This document shows, piece by piece, positions 21,648 through 28,899 of a stretch of DNA of 30,602 nt. Made by a program: the position numbers and the translations under genes. The notes under the pieces are model-generated. The model saw only the letters and a list, made by a program, of their open reading frames with translations, was not told the DNA's origin and made no database searches. This DNA comes from Enterococcus sp. 4G2_DIV0659 (GTDB lineage: Bacteria > Bacillota > Bacilli > Lactobacillales > Enterococcaceae), in NCBI RefSeq assembly GCF_002140715.2, contig NZ_NGLE02000002.1, forward strand, positions 1 to 30,602, read 5' to 3'. How positions within the stretch are numbered: position 1 is the stretch's first letter; every line of letters starts with the position of its first letter.

Positions 21648-21672
21648 TGTCGAAGGGAGAAAAGGAGCCTTT

Positions 21673-22392
21673 ATGAAAGAAACAGACAAAACGTATCAAC
21701 TATTGCAGTTGTTAGATCGATACGGAATTATGACACGTATACAAATAATCGATCGCCTAACGATCACTGAAAAAAATTTACGGTTATCATTGCAAAAATT
21801 AGAAAAATTAGGATTTATCAAAACATTTAAAGAGACGTCCAAATATGCCCACTATATCACCACCAAAGGCAGTGAGTATATAGGCTTGTTGAATTTTGGA
21901 TATGTCCAGGGCGATAAGCAACCAAATCTAGCTACATTGCGGCATAACCTCATGATGAACGATGCAATAGTTGAAAGCATTCAACTTTTGCGGAAAACAT
22001 ATCCAGACAATGAATTGATGATCGTAACAGAACGTGAAATTTTAGCTGAAAAGTATTTAGATTTAAATCAGCAATATAGGGGCAAGTGGTTAAGACGGGA
22101 AAAAGCTGTTGTACGTCATAAAATACCAGATTTTTATTTGTTGATTACGATTGATGATGAAATACTACGCATTTCATACGAATTAGAATTAACCCGAAAA
22201 TCACGTCATGCCCTGGAAACAAAATTAAGATGGTATGCAGATCAAAAAAAACATGGCTGGATCACACAAGTTTGTTACGTGTATGATGATGAGCGTATTT
22301 CTGATTATGTCGCAGTCAACGCAAGCAAATTAAATCTATCCATTCAATTCTACAGGATGGGAAGCATTCAGACCAGAAGTAAGGGAGATTGA
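21673..22392 (+). CDS. Replic_Relax-type wHTH protein with PD-(D/E)XK-like motif; candidate relaxosome protein
   Basis: 239 residues, ATG 21673 with AAAAGGAGCC upstream. Residues 1-75 form a winged helix (TYQLLQLLDRYGIMTRIQIID, then LRLSLQKLEKLGFIKTF). It is followed by ATLRHNLMMNDAIVES, a conserved signature in the replication-relaxation family (PF13814) as I remember it. The C-terminal half has RHKIPDFYLLI followed by ISYELELTRKSRHALETKL: the pattern PD...(E-x-E)...K is that of PD-(D/E)XK nuclease folds. Proteins of this family sit next to the coupling protein in many Gram-positive conjugative plasmids with Tcp-like systems and often no other relaxase is found. The stop is one base from the coupling-protein start. 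Role in oriT recognition or nicking is inference. Confidence 0.75.
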   Translation: MKETDKTYQLLQLLDRYGIMTRIQIIDRLTITEKNLRLSLQKLEKLGFIKTFKETSKYAHYITTKGSEYIGLLNFGYVQGDKQPNLATLRHNLMMNDAIVESIQLLRKTYPDNELMIVTEREILAEKYLDLNQQYRGKWLRREKAVVRHKIPDFYLLITIDDEILRISYELELTRKSRHALETKLRWYADQKKHGWITQVCYVYDDERISDYVAVNASKLNLSIQFYRMGSIQTRSKGD

Positions 22393-22393
22393 T

Positions 22394-24400
22394 ATGAGAG
22401 AAGAAGAGAAACTGGATTTTTTGGGAATAGATAAAGAAAGTCCTCAAACTAAAAATGAAATGGGGTTAGTTTTCGGCTTTGCTGTAGCTGGTGCAGGAAC
22501 ACTGTTCTTTTTATTGCCTGTATTCATTCTTACGCTACTACTTGCTTATTTTTTACACCGAAAATTTCCTCTAAAAATAGAATGGCTTCTATTTTTCGGG
22601 TTCACAATACCATTAGCTTTAGGAATCATGGAATTTGGCTATCAACCGCTATTACAGTTTGGGGTCATATGGCAAGGAATAATTCCAAAAGCTGTATTAT
22701 TTTTTGAAAACTTTGTACAGGACGGCCAACCATTTCAGTTAACGTCTCAAAGTTACATTCTAGGATCTCTATTGACTGGTAGTTTAACTAGTCTTTTTTT
22801 ATTGTTATCAAGAAGGCTTAAAAAGACCTGGTTAACTAAAGAAAAAGAGCAAAAGAAAACAGACTATGTAGAGAGTGATAAATTTAAGAAGTTTTTTAAA
22901 CAAAAAGATCCCATTTTAGAAAAAGAACAAGAAAAATACCGTCAATCTGATAACAAACGTGTCTACATTGGCATGAGTATAAAGAAAATAAATGAGTATC
23001 TAGATATTAAAAACTTTTTCACGCATTGTTTGATACAAGGAACAACAGGCAGCGGTAAAACAACATTAATGTATGCCATTTTAGAAGGAGCATTACGTCA
23101 AGGGCTAGGTGGTATCTTCATTGATGGAAAAGGTGATGTCAACACTGAACGTGATCTACAGAAATTGGCCGATGCTTATGGGAAAAAACTTGTTGTTTTT
23201 TCTGAACGAAGTAAGATTCACTACAACCCTGTAAAATATGGAAAACCTACAGCTGTTAAAGACCGTTTAATGGCCGTTATGGACTGGAGCGAATCGTTTT
23301 ACGAAAAAGAAAGTGAAAATATGCTTCAAATGATTATTTCTTTTATTCAAGAATATATCGGCATAGAAAACTCAAGAACTAACGATGAACGTTCACCAAG
23401 TCAGGGAAAACGGTTAAAAATGGATTTAGAAACAATTCATCGATTTTTAGATTTGAACGAAATTGCAAACTATTTATTCCTGGAGCAAGCAGAAGAATAT
23501 ATCGCAGATTGTGACAAAGCCAAAGATAAAAAAGCGACAGGTAAAACATTGACACAAAAAGACCTACCCCTTGCAGGACAAGAAGATTCAGTACATGGGA
23601 AATACATTAAATATTTTTTCAAACTAGACGAATTGACCTACAGCGATCTTGAAGAAATTCAAGAAATGAAGGGTGAAACAGTTAAACTGATCCGTGGATT
23701 GAGAACGCAATTAGAATTACTGATCTATTCAGATTTTGGGAATAAGTTTGTAGAATCAGAAGATCCTGATTTGAATTTAGATATTTTGAATGAAATTCGA
23801 CAAGGACACATTGTTCTATTGGCATTCAGTGCAACAACTTATTCCAGCTTCATTCAAATTTTAGGCCGCTTTGTTGTGGGGGACGTCGGTTTTTGTGTGG
23901 CGCAGCTGCATAATAGTGATCCGAACTTTAAAGGAGCATTAGGCCTATTTGATGAATTTGGAAGCTATGCGAATGAACGTATTCTTACAATTCTATCACA
24001 GGCTAGAAGTGCCTTGTTAGGTGCAGTTCTAGGGATTCAATCGATCTCTGATTTAGTAACACCATTTCAGGATCTAACAGGCCGAATCATTGATAATGTG
24101 AATTTGTTCTTCTTAGGCAGAACAAATTACGCACCGAATGCTGAAATGAGTGCTAAAACAGTTGGTACGTATAAAGATATTGACAGAACAGTTATGACCG
24201 AGAACCAGGGCGGCTTACTCTCACGGATTGAAACAAAGGGAGAACGTGGAACCGTCAGAAACGTGCGTAAATTCTGGTTTGAACCCGATGAAGTCAAAGA
24301 CTTACCAAATTACACCTTTTACATGAATGACAAGACCAGGAACACGCTAGAGCCATACAAAGAAAAAGTATTCATTAGAAATACCATGCAGGGCTTATAA
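22394..24400 (+). CDS. Type IV coupling protein, VirD4/TraG-like ATPase
   Basis: 668 residues from ATG 22394, which follows the previous stop at once; AGGGAG lies upstream. The first 160 residues carry membrane segments (about 26-50, 62-80, 118-140). The ATPase domain has Walker A GTTGSGKTT at 216-224 (Lys222) and Walker B LGLFDEFGS with Asp520-Glu521; GGIFIDGKGDVN and the C-terminal LLGAVLGIQSISDL and MSAKTVGTYKD match TraD/TraG-type coupling proteins. It brings the processed DNA-protein complex to the VirB4/VirB6 channel. In pCW3 this role is filled by TcpA. Coupled translation with the Replic_Relax gene suggests that the two act together. Confidence 0.9.
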   Translation: MREEEKLDFLGIDKESPQTKNEMGLVFGFAVAGAGTLFFLLPVFILTLLLAYFLHRKFPLKIEWLLFFGFTIPLALGIMEFGYQPLLQFGVIWQGIIPKAVLFFENFVQDGQPFQLTSQSYILGSLLTGSLTSLFLLLSRRLKKTWLTKEKEQKKTDYVESDKFKKFFKQKDPILEKEQEKYRQSDNKRVYIGMSIKKINEYLDIKNFFTHCLIQGTTGSGKTTLMYAILEGALRQGLGGIFIDGKGDVNTERDLQKLADAYGKKLVVFSERSKIHYNPVKYGKPTAVKDRLMAVMDWSESFYEKESENMLQMIISFIQEYIGIENSRTNDERSPSQGKRLKMDLETIHRFLDLNEIANYLFLEQAEEYIADCDKAKDKKATGKTLTQKDLPLAGQEDSVHGKYIKYFFKLDELTYSDLEEIQEMKGETVKLIRGLRTQLELLIYSDFGNKFVESEDPDLNLDILNEIRQGHIVLLAFSATTYSSFIQILGRFVVGDVGFCVAQLHNSDPNFKGALGLFDEFGSYANERILTILSQARSALLGAVLGIQSISDLVTPFQDLTGRIIDNVNLFFLGRTNYAPNAEMSAKTVGTYKDIDRTVMTENQGGLLSRIETKGERGTVRNVRKFWFEPDEVKDLPNYTFYMNDKTRNTLEPYKEKVFIRNTMQGL

Positions 24401-24401
24401 A

Positions 24402-24440
24402 CAAAGGTCAAAAGAAAAATCAAAACAAAAGGTCAAAACC
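24402..24440. repeat. Iteron remnants after the coupling-protein gene
   Basis: AAAGGTCAAAAGAAAAATC and then AAAAGGTCAAAACC: two GGTCAAAA copies and one AATCAAAA copy in the same orientation as the array at 21393, 2.9 kb away, right after the stop codon. Confidence 0.65.
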
Positions 24441-24441
24441 G

Positions 24442-24471
24442 AACACTAGATAAATCTAGTGTTTATTTTTG
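24442..24471 (+). terminator. Intrinsic terminator after the coupling protein
   Basis: AACACTAGAT (24442-24451) pairs perfectly with ATCTAGTGTT (24454-24463), followed by TATTTTTG. Confidence 0.85.
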
Positions 24472-24565
24472 TCAAACCCAATCATTCGTTCCTTCTCTAT
24501 CGCTTTTTTACGTTCCAATTTCGATAGGCTGTAAAGTTCATTTGCTGAAGGGCGGTTATAGCCCA

Positions 24566-24627
24566 TTTTTTTCGATTTGAAAAGGGTATATAAACGAGCA
24601 AGCTCGCCCTTTTCAAATCAAAAAAAA
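24566..24627. repeat. Large cruciform-forming inverted repeat
   Basis: GATTTGAAAAGGG (24574-24586) pairs with CCCTTTTCAAATC (24607-24619), extended by seven T on the left and seven A on the right across one mismatch. An inner hairpin CGAGC-AA-GCTCG (24595-24606) sits against the right arm. The T-run is on the 5' side, so it is not a terminator. It lies in a 344-bp gap (24472-24815) that also has a GGGC...GCCC hairpin at 24550-24564. No convincing gene is in the gap; a single-strand origin, a ssDNA promoter or part of oriT would fit. Confidence 0.65.
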
Positions 24628-24815
24628 CAGGCTAGGACATAACCACAGCAAACGACCTAACAGCCTAAACGAAATAGGAACTAACTAAAAAAAAGGAAGT
24701 GAGTAGTCTCTCATTCAATGACAAAAATTGAAAATCAAAAGATTCCAGCTTCACTCCCAAAACGCCTGCCGAAATAGGTTTCAAAAACATAAAAAAGCGA
24801 AAGAAGGAACGAAAA

Positions 24816-25310
24816 ATGACAAAGTATATTAACGATGTATCAACTTTAGAAGAATTGAAGAAAGTTTACAAAAAATTAGCTTTTCAGCACCACCCAGACC
24901 GTGGGGGCGATGAAGAAGTAATGAAAAAAATCAACAATGAGTATGACGAACTTTTTGAACAACTGAAAAATACTCATAAAGATAAAGATGGTGAATTCTA
25001 CACTAAAGAAACAAAAGAAACACCTGAAGAATTCCGTCAACTGATCTATCAACTTTTAGCCTTAGAAATGGTTAGCGTTTCTGTTGAAATCATCGGCTCG
25101 TTTATATGGGTTTCAGGCAATACTAAGCCTTACAAGGATCAACTAAAAGAACTAGGTTTACGCTGGAGCAGTAAAAAATTATCATGGTACAAATCGCCTG
25201 AAGGGTACAAACGTTACGGCAAAAAAAATTATGGCATGAATGAGATTCGTCAAATGTACGGATCACAACGAGTAAATGAAGAAAAAAAACAGAAGCTGGT
25301 TACAAACTAG
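24816..25310 (+). CDS. J-domain (DnaJ-like) small protein
   Basis: 164 residues from ATG 24816; the ribosome site is GAAGGAAC. Residues 8-55 form a J domain with HPD at 26-28 (LAFQHHPDRGGDEE). There is no Gly/Phe region or zinc finger, so it is not a full DnaJ. Residues about 80-145 form a second domain (GSFIWVSGNTKPYKDQL, LRWSSKKLSWYKSPEGY) that recurs in small J proteins of Gram-positive mobile elements. The J domain would recruit host DnaK; its substrate is unknown, perhaps replication or transfer proteins. First gene of the group running to 28143. Confidence 0.85.
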   Translation: MTKYINDVSTLEELKKVYKKLAFQHHPDRGGDEEVMKKINNEYDELFEQLKNTHKDKDGEFYTKETKETPEEFRQLIYQLLALEMVSVSVEIIGSFIWVSGNTKPYKDQLKELGLRWSSKKLSWYKSPEGYKRYGKKNYGMNEIRQMYGSQRVNEEKKQKLVTN

Positions 25311-25332
25311 CTTGTAGAAAGGAGTTAGCAAC

Positions 25333-25593
25333 ATGAACGAACAAGTAATATGTGGGTTATGGTCGGCAAGTGAATCACTTGCCAACCGTACTCCACTGAA
25401 TAAACAGGAATCAGAAGCCGTAAGTTACCTTCTTAAACAGTTACTAGGTGATTTGATCCCAACAGTGCGAGAGTACAAAAACTGTCAAGAAGCTGTTAAA
25501 AACATGAAAAAATGTACCACTCTTGAACAAAAGCAACACTTTGAGCCAACTATTGTAAAGTATGAACAAAAATATTCATTAATTAAAAAATAG
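25333..25593 (+). CDS. Hypothetical protein, 86 residues
   Basis: ATG 25333 with GAAAGGAGTT upstream, 22 bases after the J-domain gene. Helical and soluble (KQESEAVSYLLKQLLGDLIPTV..., TTLEQKQHFEP), three Cys, no membrane segment. I do not recognise it. Between the J-domain and SSB genes it is likely part of a DNA-establishment operon. Confidence 0.65.
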   Translation: MNEQVICGLWSASESLANRTPLNKQESEAVSYLLKQLLGDLIPTVREYKNCQEAVKNMKKCTTLEQKQHFEPTIVKYEQKYSLIKK

Positions 25594-25608
25594 AAAAGAG
25601 GAATTAAC

Positions 25609-26145
25609 ATGATGAACATTAGCTTAGTAGGAAGATTAACAAAACAAGTAGAACTGAAAAAATTTCCGAGCGAAAAGGGTGAGACAATTATATCTAATGG
25701 AACAATTGCAGTAAAAAGAAAAAAATATAACAAGAGAAAAGGAGAACGTGAAACAACATTCATTAACTTTCAAGCATGGGGGAAAGATGCAAGTACATTG
25801 GCAGATTATACCGCTAAAGGATCACTAATTGAACTCACAGGAGATCTTATCAACAATAATTACACGGACAAAAACAAAATAGAGCGATACGAATTAGTTT
25901 TTGAGGTAGATAATTTAGAATTGCTTGAAACTAAAGCCGATACTGAAAGAAGACAGGCACAACAGCAGCAACAACCGAATTTAGATAGTCACCAGCCTAC
26001 ATTGTATGAACAGCAATATCAGCAACAAAACCAATATCAAGAAGCGTTTAACCGTGCAAGCGATCAACAAGAGGCAGGCAATCAGTATCAGCAGCAGCCT
26101 ATTGATGGTATGAACCAATACGGCGGAAATACGTATCATCAATAA
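25609..26145 (+). CDS. ssb: Single-stranded DNA-binding protein with Gln-rich tail
   Basis: 178 residues, start at the first of two ATG codons; AGAGGAATT upstream. Residues 1-107 form the OB-fold (NISLVGRLTKQVELKKF, FINFQAWGKDASTLADY, GDLINNNYTDKNKIERYELVFEVDNLELLE). Residues 112-178 are low-complexity, rich in Gln with QQYQQQNQYQ-type stretches. The usual acidic end (DDDIPF-like) of bacterial SSB, which docks repair and replication enzymes, is absent: the end is GGNTYHQ. SSB genes are common in the leading regions of conjugative plasmids, where they coat the incoming strand. The missing tip suggests that host partners are not recruited. Confidence 0.9.
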   Translation: MMNISLVGRLTKQVELKKFPSEKGETIISNGTIAVKRKKYNKRKGERETTFINFQAWGKDASTLADYTAKGSLIELTGDLINNNYTDKNKIERYELVFEVDNLELLETKADTERRQAQQQQQPNLDSHQPTLYEQQYQQQNQYQEAFNRASDQQEAGNQYQQQPIDGMNQYGGNTYHQ

Positions 26146-26181
26146 AATACGAGCTTTTGAAAAGAGAAAGGACAATGAAAA

Positions 26182-26385
26182 ATGAGTCTTACAGCAAACA
26201 ATGAACAAGTAAAAAATGATCTTAGAACGTGGGAAGAAGAACACCGAGGGCATACAGGATTGTTTGATGACGATTTGATGCAAATTGAAGAATTTACACA
26301 AGATCCAATGTTTAAGGATTTAACAGTATTTGAAAAAGAAACGATCAAATTGAATCTAGTACATTTTTTAACACAGGTTGTCTAA
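26182..26385 (+). CDS. Hypothetical acidic helical protein, 67 residues
   Basis: ATG 26182 with AAAGAGAAAGGAC about 9 bases upstream. Acidic and helical (DLRTWEEEHRGHTGLFDDDLMQIEEFTQD), no membrane segment. Family unknown. Its small size and acidity in a leading region recall DNA-mimic or anti-defence proteins, but nothing specific supports that. Confidence 0.55.
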   Translation: MSLTANNEQVKNDLRTWEEEHRGHTGLFDDDLMQIEEFTQDPMFKDLTVFEKETIKLNLVHFLTQVV

Positions 26386-26389
26386 ACAG

Positions 26390-26421
26390 TATAGGAAGGC
26401 TGCTTCAGTAGTCTTCCTATA
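26390..26421. other. Hairpin between genes, not a typical terminator
   Basis: TATAGGAAG (26390-26398) pairs with CTTCCTATA (26413-26421). The following bases are AAAACATA, not T, so it may be an RNA processing or stability element. Confidence 0.5.
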
Positions 26422-26447
26422 AAACATAACTAAAGGGGGTAAAAAAA

Positions 26448-26738
26448 ATGAATATTTTCTATTGTGAAGCTAGGTTATCCACGATCAAGAAAAAAAGTGA
26501 TGCAGCCGAAATTTTAATACTACTTAGGGATCAAGAGTCTTCTATTCGTTATTTTGCTAAAGGGAGCACAACAAAAATAGAACCTTGTAAGAACAAAGGG
26601 CGAATGAATTCATTTGATTACACGCTAATTACGTCAAGCAATCCATTGTTAAATGTAACGGTTGTTTTATCTGAATCTGAAGCAATCGACCAGCTTTGGA
26701 AAGATAGAAAATACTATAACATGAAATCTCGTGATTAA
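26448..26738 (+). CDS. Hypothetical protein, 96 residues
   Basis: ATG 26448 with AAAGGGGGT upstream. Soluble and beta-rich (NIFYCEARLSTIKKKS, EILILLRDQESSIRYFAKG, LLNVTVVLSESEAID). Two Cys, no known motif. It lies 12 bases before the nuclease gene and is probably co-translated with it. A role as an intracellular inhibitor of that nuclease would suit the position, but most such nucleases are only active outside and need none; this is a guess. Confidence 0.6.
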   Translation: MNIFYCEARLSTIKKKSDAAEILILLRDQESSIRYFAKGSTTKIEPCKNKGRMNSFDYTLITSSNPLLNVTVVLSESEAIDQLWKDRKYYNMKSRD

Positions 26739-26750
26739 AGGGAGAAGAAT

Positions 26751-27485
26751 ATGAGAAGAAAGTTTAAAAAATGGTGGCTGCTACTTTTAGCAGTCACCAC
26801 CACTATAAGTGGGTGTGCAGGAGCGAATGAGCTAAAGATATTTATTAATGATACAGCACAAGAAATGGAAGAAACGTGGCACCAGAAGCAAACTTCAGCT
26901 ACAGAAATACCATTAGAATATGATGGAAGTTATCAGGAAATTGTACTAAATGACAATATACCTAATTTTACCACCGATGACTTATCATTTTCATCTGGTG
27001 TGTGGCAAACCTTTTCAGATTTAGATTCACTGAACAGGGTAGGAGTAGCAAATGCTTTGATTGGATCTGAATCATTTCCAACTGAAAAAAGAGATCCAAG
27101 ACTGACTGTAAAGCCGACTGGATGGAAACAACAGAGAACAGGACGAGGTTCAAATGATTGGTTATACAATCGTTCACATTTGATAGGGTTTCAAATGACA
27201 GGCGAAAATGATAACCCTAAAAACCTTATGACTGGTACAAGACAATTTAATGATCCTCACATGGTAAATTACGAAAATCAGATCATGGACTATATCAGAC
27301 AAACAGGTAATCATGTCCGTTATCGAGTTACGCCACACTTCGTTGAAAATGAGCTGGTAGCAAGAGGAATACAGATTGAAGCTCAAGGAATAGAAAGTTC
27401 CGATTTCGCCTTTAACATTTATATATTCAACGTGCAAGATGGTTACACGATCGACTATATTACAGGACAAGCAACTAAAAATTAA
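26751..27485 (+). CDS. Secreted DNA/RNA non-specific endonuclease, lipoprotein
   Basis: 244 residues, ATG 26751 with AAGGGAGAAG upstream. A basic start and hydrophobic stretch end in the lipobox ISGC (Cys22), so it should be lipid-anchored outside the cell. Residues about 85-230 match the EndA/streptodornase branch of the NUC superfamily: WLYNRSHLIGFQM with NRSH at 140-143 (His143 as the catalytic base, Asn140 for the more common Asp of DRGH), then NLMTGTRQFN with the metal-binding Asn. Such nucleases occur on many conjugative elements of Gram-positive bacteria. It may degrade competing extracellular DNA, clear biofilm DNA or help at the mating junction; which is not shown. Confidence 0.88.
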   Translation: MRRKFKKWWLLLLAVTTTISGCAGANELKIFINDTAQEMEETWHQKQTSATEIPLEYDGSYQEIVLNDNIPNFTTDDLSFSSGVWQTFSDLDSLNRVGVANALIGSESFPTEKRDPRLTVKPTGWKQQRTGRGSNDWLYNRSHLIGFQMTGENDNPKNLMTGTRQFNDPHMVNYENQIMDYIRQTGNHVRYRVTPHFVENELVARGIQIEAQGIESSDFAFNIYIFNVQDGYTIDYITGQATKN

Positions 27486-27499
27486 AAGGGAGTGTTTAC

Positions 27500-27898
27500 A
27501 TGGTTTTACCAGTAGGAGATTTAAAAATAATTGAGTTAAGCGCAGATTATCAAGAGTTAAAAAAAGAAATCAGTGGATTGTCAAAATCAACATTTTCAAC
27601 GAGTTTAAACTTTCTGAAAATTATTAAGCTCTATAAAAAAATGGATCAAGTATCTAATGCATTGATTCAAGAAAACGAAAAAAATGCTAGACTTTATTTT
27701 TCTGAAATGTCTGAACTCAATCAAAAGATAGCGCAAGATAATTCCAAAGAAAAAAGCGCGGATGAAGAAGAAGCGGAAGACTTTGGCAACTGTGAAGAAT
27801 GTGGTTGTGAGTTGTCTTATTTGCCAAATGCTGGATGGGGTGTTGGTTATGTTTGCGCTTCTTGTGCAAGAGAGCTTAGAGGTGAAAATGAATACTAA
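27500..27898 (+). CDS. Small helical protein with C-terminal zinc ribbon
   Basis: 132 residues from ATG 27500; AAAAGGGAGTG upstream. The first 90 residues are helical (DYQELKKEISGLSKSTF, LNFLKIIKLYKKMDQV). The end has a four-Cys zinc-binding set: CEECGC, 15-20 residues, then CASC, so a zinc ribbon-like knuckle. An acidic linker (DEEEAEDF) joins the two. Ribbon plus helical body suggests nucleic-acid or protein binding. Family not recognised. The end overlaps the next gene by 11 bases. Confidence 0.7.
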   Translation: MVLPVGDLKIIELSADYQELKKEISGLSKSTFSTSLNFLKIIKLYKKMDQVSNALIQENEKNARLYFSEMSELNQKIAQDNSKEKSADEEEAEDFGNCEECGCELSYLPNAGWGVGYVCASCARELRGENEY

Positions 27899-28124
27899 AA
27901 ATCATGAGCTAGAGAAAGCACAAACACTGTATTGTGAAAAAATCGGAATTAGAGATTCAAAACGGATAGGGGATCACATGATTTATTATGCGTCTTATCC
28001 TTCAGTCGGAAAGGATAAAGCGATCACCTACAAAGTGACGGTAAACCTTGAGAGATTTGAAGAAGTAGAACGTCAGCAATTAAAAAGATACTACAAAAAA
28101 GGAGAAATCAACAAGCGTTTATAA
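27888..28124 (+). CDS. Hypothetical protein, 78 residues
   Basis: ATG 27888 lies inside the end of the previous gene, with AGAGGTGA upstream; this start is preferred over a longer in-frame reading from 27762 that has no ribosome site and lies wholly inside the previous gene. Mixed helix/strand (HMIYYASYPS, ITYKVTVNLERFEEV). Its final codons and stop form the left arm and loop of the terminator at 28099. Function unknown. Confidence 0.6.
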   Translation: MNTKNHELEKAQTLYCEKIGIRDSKRIGDHMIYYASYPSVGKDKAITYKVTVNLERFEEVERQQLKRYYKKGEINKRL

Positions 28125-28143
28125 TGCTTGTTGATTTCTCCTT
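28099..28143 (+). terminator. Terminator with 18-bp perfect stem, overlapping the gene end
   Basis: AAGGAGAAATCAACAAGC (28099-28116) and its exact complement at 28126-28143, nine-base loop, then ATTTTAAT. The T-run is short, but the stem is very stable. Confidence 0.8.
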
Positions 28144-28373
28144 ATTTTAATATTAAGTGAATGATGCAGCATTGTAAATTTTAAAAAGGATCGTTCGTAA
28201 AATGGAAGAAAATTCTCCGACTGCAGCTGCGGATCTTCCAGGTTATTTTTTCTAAAAGCGAACAGTAAAAATTCCTGAAGCTGAAAATAGTTCGTCTTTT
28301 CAAAAAGGATCGATAGCTGCATGCATGAGATCAAAAAAAATGAAAAAAGTTCTTGATTAATTGTAAAAAACGC
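28144..28373. other. Intergenic stretch, no gene supported
   Basis: 230 bases with scattered stops on both strands. Two copies of a AAAAAGGATCG motif (28182 and 28301) stand 120 bases apart, and the same motif recurs at later gene junctions. It could be the decayed remains of a gene once flanked by that repeat. Confidence 0.35.
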
Positions 28374-28430
28374 TTCACAAATAACCTTATATAATGTATA
28401 ATTAATTTATACATTATATAAGGTTATTTG
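28374..28430 (+). promoter_or_regulatory. Promoter buried in a palindrome with 24-bp arms
   Basis: -35 TTCACA (28374-28379), 17-bp spacer, -10 TATAAT (28397-28402). The inverted repeat covers 28378-28401 and 28407-28430 with a five-base centre; arms are perfectly complementary (CAAATAACCTTATATAATG at the left edge). A dimeric repressor here would cover the -10 and start site. The HTH protein encoded at 28446 is the obvious candidate. Confidence 0.75.
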
Positions 28431-28445
28431 ATTGGGAGTGATTAG

Positions 28446-28889
28446 TTGAATTTGAAAGAGTTAGGTATCATGACGTTTCCTGAAGCAAGTGAAAGATGGA
28501 ATAAAGAACGTACTTATGTTTTGCAGCAATATAATAATTATCCTGAAAAGTTCCTTGAGGGAACTTTTACTAAGATAGGGAACGGAAAAGGAACGCAAAT
28601 CATAAGTAGAGAAGGTATGGAGTATCTAACTGGTATGACGGAACAAGAAGCAAATAATGAAGTATGGAAAATAATTGTTTTGCAGGACTCTAATATTGTA
28701 AATGAAAAAATTGCTACTTCAGAAAAAAAAGCTTACTTACAATATTCAAAACTTGTACGAGATTACTTAGAATGGACAGGTGTTTCTATAAAAGATATTC
28801 CAAAGCTAACGTACTTAGATAAGGCTCAAAAGAATCGTGGAATCAAATTTGACTTTGGCACAGTTATTTACTATAAAAAAGAAAAATGA
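28446..28889 (+). CDS. Probable HTH DNA-binding protein, likely autoregulator
   Basis: 147 residues with a TTG start; GGGAGTGATT lies upstream. Residues 8-62 (MTFPEASERWNKERTYVLQQ, then GKGTQIISREGMEYLTGM) have the layout of the small wHTH domain in which an 'F/T-x-EA-ERW' helix is followed by a wing and a final 'I-REGMEYLTG' helix, as found in many Gram-positive mobile elements. The remaining 85 residues are helical and basic. It directly follows the promoter-palindrome at 28374, which points to autoregulation. Other possibilities are an excision or copy-control factor. Confidence 0.65.
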   Translation: MNLKELGIMTFPEASERWNKERTYVLQQYNNYPEKFLEGTFTKIGNGKGTQIISREGMEYLTGMTEQEANNEVWKIIVLQDSNIVNEKIATSEKKAYLQYSKLVRDYLEWTGVSIKDIPKLTYLDKAQKNRGIKFDFGTVIYYKKEK

Positions 28890-28899
28890 AGGAGGATGA

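Noticed and set aside
24566..24627. Terminator
   Set aside because: The inverted repeat has T on the 5' side and A on the 3' side in both reading directions, the opposite of an intrinsic terminator.
24718..24777. 19-codon ORF (MTKIENQKIPASLPKRLPK)
   Set aside because: The nearest ribosome site, AAGGAAGTGAG, is about 14 bases too far away, and nothing else supports translation.
28119..28334. 71-codon minus-strand frame
   Set aside because: It overlaps the terminator stem, has no ribosome site and looks like chance in an intergenic region.
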